This document shows positions 6,487 through 8,802 of a stretch of 8,802 nucleotides of DNA, in pieces. The stretch is taken from assembly GCA_030649435.1 (NCBI GenBank), contig JAUSKE010000010.1, forward strand, positions 1 to 8,802, written 5' to 3'. How positions within the stretch are numbered: position 1 is the first letter of the stretch; the number at the start of each line of letters is the position of its first letter. The DNA is from Deltaproteobacteria bacterium (GTDB lineage Bacteria > UBA10199 > JACPAL01 > JACOUP01). The notes below the pieces were generated by a model. The model saw only the letters and a program-made list of their open reading frames with translations. It was not told the DNA's origin and made no database searches. A program made the translations under genes and the position numbers.

Positions 6487-6885
6487 ATGTTTGGAGAAAG
6501 AGCAATCAAAGAAACGTCGTCGGCTGGTAGCATGAATGGGCTGCTTGAGAAGGGGTGTGAATTCGAGGGGAAGTTGACCTTCGAAGGGACGGTTAGGATC
6601 CACGGCAAGTTTACCGGCGAGATCTTCTCCGAAGGGACATTGATTGTCGGGGAAGGGGCCGAGGTCGATGCCAAAATGGAGGTTGGGAGTGTCGTGATTC
6701 ATGGCCATGTTTCCGGCACCATCGCGGCGAGTGATCGCATTGAGATGCATGCCCCTGCGGCTGTCCGAGGCGATATTTCGACCCAGACACTCGTGATTGA
6801 GGAGGGGGTCCTTTTTGAAGGTTCCTGTGCGATGGCACGACAGGCAACCGTTCATAATCTTGAAGCGGCTGCGAAAAGCTACTAA
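6487..6885 (+). CDS. Bactofilin (polymer-forming cytoskeletal protein)
   Basis: Bactofilins (formerly DUF583/CcmA) self-assemble without nucleotide into filaments built from a short right-handed beta-helix and act as scaffolds for cell shape, polar complexes or chromosome positioning. The 132-residue protein has a disordered N-tail (1-17), then the beta-helix repeats from about 18 to 115, with the regular hydrophobic/glycine pattern GCEFEGKLTFEGTVRIHGKF, GEIFSEGTLIVGEGAEVDA, VVIHGHVSGTIAASDRIEM and APAAVRGDISTQTLVIEEG, and a short C-tail. It has no membrane segment, so it is cytoplasmic or peripheral. A strong Shine-Dalgarno (GAGGGGGAA, 6476-6484) precedes the ATG. Its place directly after parAB recalls Myxococcus xanthus, where bactofilins BacNOP with PadC confine ParB-parS and ParA toward the poles. 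A matching role here is inference from position. Confidence 0.93.
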   Translation: MFGERAIKETSSAGSMNGLLEKGCEFEGKLTFEGTVRIHGKFTGEIFSEGTLIVGEGAEVDAKMEVGSVVIHGHVSGTIAASDRIEMHAPAAVRGDISTQTLVIEEGVLFEGSCAMARQATVHNLEAAAKSY

Positions 6886-6895
6886 TCGACCTCTC

Positions 6896-6924
6896 TTGAC
6901 AAGGTTTGGGGGATAGATTAGCTT
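6896..6924 (+). promoter_or_regulatory. Candidate sigma70 promoter of the atp operon
   Basis: A perfect -35 TTGACA (6896-6901) is followed after 17 bases by TAGCTT (6919-6924), a -10 matching at three of six positions. It lies 11 bases after the bactofilin stop and about 30 bases before the first atp gene, the expected place for a promoter of the highly expressed atp genes. GGGGG (6908-6912) and CCCCC (6928-6932) form an inverted repeat across the -10 region that could fold or bind a factor. The strong -35 makes the call plausible; the -10 is weak. Confidence 0.5.
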
Positions 6925-6952
6925 CCGCCCCCGATCTTCCTTATTTATAACA

Positions 6953-7384
6953 ATGATAGACCTGTACCCGAACGAGACTTTTTTTATTCAGTGGGCCCTC
7001 TTTTTGACGGCCTTTTTGCTTTTGCGTCAGTTTGTGTTTCTCCCCACATTGACGATTCTCAAGGTGCGTCGGGAAAAAACGGAAGGGGCGCGGGAAAAAG
7101 CGGCGCGTCTTGAAAAGGAAACCAGCCAGATTTTTTCACAGATCGAAGTTGTCTTGGCCGGGGCACGAAACGAAGGGATGAAATTAAAAGAGGCGCTTCG
7201 GCAGGAGGCGTTGGTTTCTCAGGCGGAGGTTCTGAAGAGGGTTCGTGAGACCCATCAGAAAAAGATGAGCGAGGCCCAGGAGCAGATTGAAAAAGAGGGG
7301 CTTGAAGCAACATTACAGCTTCGTCAGTATGCCCAGCAGCTGGGGCATGATTTTGCAGAAAAGATTTTGGAGAGGCCAATTTAA
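6953..7384 (+). CDS. atpF': ATP synthase F0 subunit b' (AtpF'/AtpX), first gene of the atp operon
   Basis: This is one of two b-type stator subunits that link the membrane F0 to the F1 head through the delta subunit. The 143-residue protein has one membrane span near the N-terminus (FFIQWALFLTAFLLLRQFVFL, about 10-30) with a proline (P31) at its cytoplasmic end. A long charged helix, about 36-135, rich in Lys, Glu, Gln and Ala as expected for the b/b' coiled coil, makes up the rest. Being the upstream, slightly more divergent member of a b'-b pair makes it b'. Its stop overlaps the atpF start by one base (TAATG), so the two are translationally coupled and likely made in equal amounts. No Shine-Dalgarno precedes the ATG. 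An in-frame TAG at 6914 and the absence of other standard start codons support the ATG at 6953. Confidence 0.9.
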   Translation: MIDLYPNETFFIQWALFLTAFLLLRQFVFLPTLTILKVRREKTEGAREKAARLEKETSQIFSQIEVVLAGARNEGMKLKEALRQEALVSQAEVLKRVRETHQKKMSEAQEQIEKEGLEATLQLRQYAQQLGHDFAEKILERPI

Positions 7385-7848
7385 TGTTTTGGAAGATTAT
7401 TAATTTTGTCATCTTTGTCGGTGTTCTTACCTACTTCCTCCGAAAGCCGCTTCGTGAATTTTGGTTGGTCCGCAGATCGCAACTGGCTCTCCAGATTGAA
7501 GAGGCAACAAAGCTGGCGCGGGAAGCAGGGGAGAAGCATGCTTCTTATGAAAAGAGATTGTCTCACATTGAGAAAGAGGCCCAGCAGCTTGTTGCCGAAT
7601 TAAAAAATGATGGCGAGTTGCAAAAGAAGCAGATCTTAAAAGAGTCCAAAGAGTGGGAACTGTCCATGAACGAGGAGTGGAAGAAGATCGCCGCTCAGGA
7701 GATCCGGAAGGCGAAGATTGTTCTCCAGAAAGAAGCGGTTCAGTTGGCAGCGGAGATTGCCGAAAAACTGGTTCATGATCATTTTGAAAAGGACGACCAG
7801 GTGAAATTAACGGAAGGTTATTTAAAGCGGTTGGAGGCGCAGTCCTAA
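7384..7848 (+). CDS. atpF: ATP synthase F0 subunit b (AtpF)
   Basis: This is the second peripheral-stalk subunit of the F-type ATP synthase, expected to pair with b'. The 154-residue protein starts almost directly with its membrane helix (INFVIFVGVLTYFL, about 6-19), followed by RKPLREF and a long charged coiled-coil helix to about residue 125 (for example EEATKLAREAGEKHASYEKR). It ends with a segment AAEIAEKLVHDHFEKDDQ typical of the delta-binding end of b. Length is in the family range of about 150-170. There is no N-terminal signal-like extension, which some related bacteria carry. A Shine-Dalgarno GGAGAGG (7369-7375) lies 8 bases upstream, within the end of atpF'. Its start overlaps the previous stop by one base. 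Confidence 0.95.
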   Translation: MFWKIINFVIFVGVLTYFLRKPLREFWLVRRSQLALQIEEATKLAREAGEKHASYEKRLSHIEKEAQQLVAELKNDGELQKKQILKESKEWELSMNEEWKKIAAQEIRKAKIVLQKEAVQLAAEIAEKLVHDHFEKDDQVKLTEGYLKRLEAQS

Positions 7849-7852
7849 ATTC

Positions 7853-8398
7853 ATGGAAAACGGTTCTCTTGCCAGACGCTACGCCAGGGCCCTTACCCTT
7901 CTTGTCAAAGAAGAGGGGACTCTCGAATCTTCGGTCCAGGAGATCCAAAAACTGGCCTCAATTTTTCATAGTCATCAAGAGCTTTTAAAAACTTTGGGGG
8001 AGAGTGCTTATCCCCTGGCTGAGAGACAGGCGCTCTTGGGTGAAATCGCCGATCGTCTCGCTCTGTCGGTGCCGGTGCGGCATTTTATGTTTCTCCTGTT
8101 GGATAAAAACAGGATTTTTGCCTTTCACGAGATTGAACGAGAAATCGAACGACTTCAGGATGAAATTTTAGGGATTGTTCGTGTCGAGGTGACCAGCCCA
8201 TCACCGCTCTCAAAAGATTTTCTAAAACGGGCCGAGCAGTTTGTGGCCCAGAAAACAAAAAAGAAGCCGATCTTTCAGGAAAAAATTGACCCTAGCCTGA
8301 TCGGTGGGGTTGTGTTGCGTCAGGGGGGCATCCTTTATGATGGTTCGGTCCGTACAGAGATTCGTAAACTAAAAGATGAATTGATGGGGTCTCATTAA
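7853..8398 (+). CDS. atpH: ATP synthase F1 subunit delta (AtpH)
   Basis: Delta (the OSCP homologue) sits on top of F1 and clamps the b/b' stalk to the alpha subunits. The 181-residue product has the family order: LARRYARAL at 6-14, an N-terminal helical domain to about 105 with the conserved FLLLDKNRI at 80-88, then VEVTSPSPLS at 111-120. The C-terminal signature DPSLIGGVVLRQGGILYDGSVR (146-167) is complete. Length matches the usual 175-185. The ATG lies 4 bases after the atpF stop; a GGAGG (7833-7837) is 15 bases upstream, longer than ideal, so coupling to atpF translation is probable. Confidence 0.97.
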   Translation: MENGSLARRYARALTLLVKEEGTLESSVQEIQKLASIFHSHQELLKTLGESAYPLAERQALLGEIADRLALSVPVRHFMFLLLDKNRIFAFHEIEREIERLQDEILGIVRVEVTSPSPLSKDFLKRAEQFVAQKTKKKPIFQEKIDPSLIGGVVLRQGGILYDGSVRTEIRKLKDELMGSH

Positions 8399-8404
8399 AT
8401 CCTT

Positions 8405-8410
8405 TGGAGG
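8405..8410 (+). promoter_or_regulatory. Strong ribosome-binding site of atpA
   Basis: TGGAGG ends 6 bases before the ATG at 8417 and lies in the 18-base gap between atpH and atpA. It is the best-matching Shine-Dalgarno in the atp group and fixes the atpA start. Higher initiation here suits the greater number of alpha subunits (three per enzyme) relative to delta (one). Confidence 0.85.
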
Positions 8411-8416
8411 TTCTAA

Positions 8417-8802
8417 ATGGAACTACGTGCTGAAGAAATAAGTTCGATTATCAAAAAGCAGATCAAGGAGTATGGGAAGAAGGCCGAGGTTTCGGAAGTC
8501 GGCACCATTCTCTCGGTAGGTGACGGTATCGCGAGGGTTTACGGACTCGACAAGGCGTTAGCGGGAGAGCTGGTTGTCTTTGAAAATGGGATCAAGGGGA
8601 TCGTCCTTAATCTTGAAGAAGACACCGTTGGTGTTGCGGTCATGGGGGAGGTTCTTGAAATCAAGGAAGGGGACACCGTCCGGCGGTCTGGTCGTATTGC
8701 GGAAGTTCCAGTTGGTAAAGAGCTCTTGGGTCGTGTGGTTAGCGCCTTAGGCGAGCCGTTGGATGGTCTTGGCCCGTTGGCTACGAAACAATTTCAAAAA
8801 GT
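8417..8802 (+). CDS. atpA: ATP synthase F1 subunit alpha, N-terminal part (AtpA, runs off the window)
   Basis: Alpha is the non-catalytic nucleotide-binding subunit alternating with beta in the F1 hexamer. The frame is open from the ATG to the window end, giving 128 residues of a protein usually about 503-510 long, so about three quarters is missing. It shows the N-terminal delta-contacting helix (MELRAEEISSIIKKQI), the beta-barrel domain with VGDGIARVYGLDKALAGELVVF (34-55), then VGVAVMGEVLEIKEGDTVRR (71-90) and VPVGKELLGRVVSALGEPLDG (97-117), which leads into the nucleotide-binding domain. The Walker A motif lies beyond the window. The gene order b', b, delta, alpha predicts gamma, beta and epsilon downstream. 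Confidence 0.97.
   Translation, partial: MELRAEEISSIIKKQIKEYGKKAEVSEVGTILSVGDGIARVYGLDKALAGELVVFENGIKGIVLNLEEDTVGVAVMGEVLEIKEGDTVRRSGRIAEVPVGKELLGRVVSALGEPLDGLGPLATKQFQK

Overview
The window is an ordered, plus-strand-only piece of a bacterial chromosome of roughly balanced base composition, almost certainly close to the replication origin. It holds, in order: the 3' end of a large secreted multidomain protein, mnmG (gidA), rsmG (gidB), parA (soj), parB (spo0J), a bactofilin, and the start of an F-type ATP synthase operon (atpF', atpF, atpH, and the first quarter of atpA). The block mnmG-rsmG-parA-parB is a classic origin-proximal set. A bactofilin next to parAB, followed by an atp operon that starts with paired b' and b genes and lacks the a and c genes, is the layout I associate with deltaproteobacterial-grade lineages (Desulfuromonadota, Myxococcota and relatives). 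The sequence alone does not fix the phylum.

Region by region. Bases 1-1823 encode beta-rich Ig/PKD-like domains, a fibronectin-III-like domain and a C-terminal LamG/concanavalin-like domain, with no clear functional link to what follows. Bases 1870-4427 encode two RNA-modifying enzymes, MnmG (tRNA wobble uridine) and RsmG (16S rRNA m7G). Bases 4428-4641 are the longest non-coding stretch. It opens with a perfect parS-type palindrome 4 bases after rsmG, continues with an AT-rich promoter candidate, and ends with about 100 bases of GC-rich, strongly foldable leader before parA. A second near-perfect parS lies inside the rsmG coding sequence at 4202-4217. Bases 4642-6386 are parA and parB, whose products act on these parS sites. 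Bases 6387-6486 contain a long bulged hairpin and a short terminator-like hairpin. Bases 6487-6885 encode the bactofilin. A good -35 promoter element at 6896 precedes the atp genes, which are tightly packed (1-base overlap, then gaps of 4 and 18 bases).

How the parts work together: ParB loads on the two parS sites beside its own gene, the ParA ATPase moves the ParB-DNA complex, and the bactofilin is a plausible cytoskeletal scaffold for that machinery, as described in Myxococcus xanthus. The atp genes form a separate unit making the stator (b', b, delta) and the catalytic head (alpha) of ATP synthase.

The items most worth a second look are the parS embedded in rsmG, which coincides with a change in a conserved RsmG motif; the structured parA leader, which lacks a Shine-Dalgarno at the parA start but carries one before an overlapping short ORF; and the long hairpin between parB and the bactofilin. 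I found no mobile element, CRISPR array, tRNA or rRNA.
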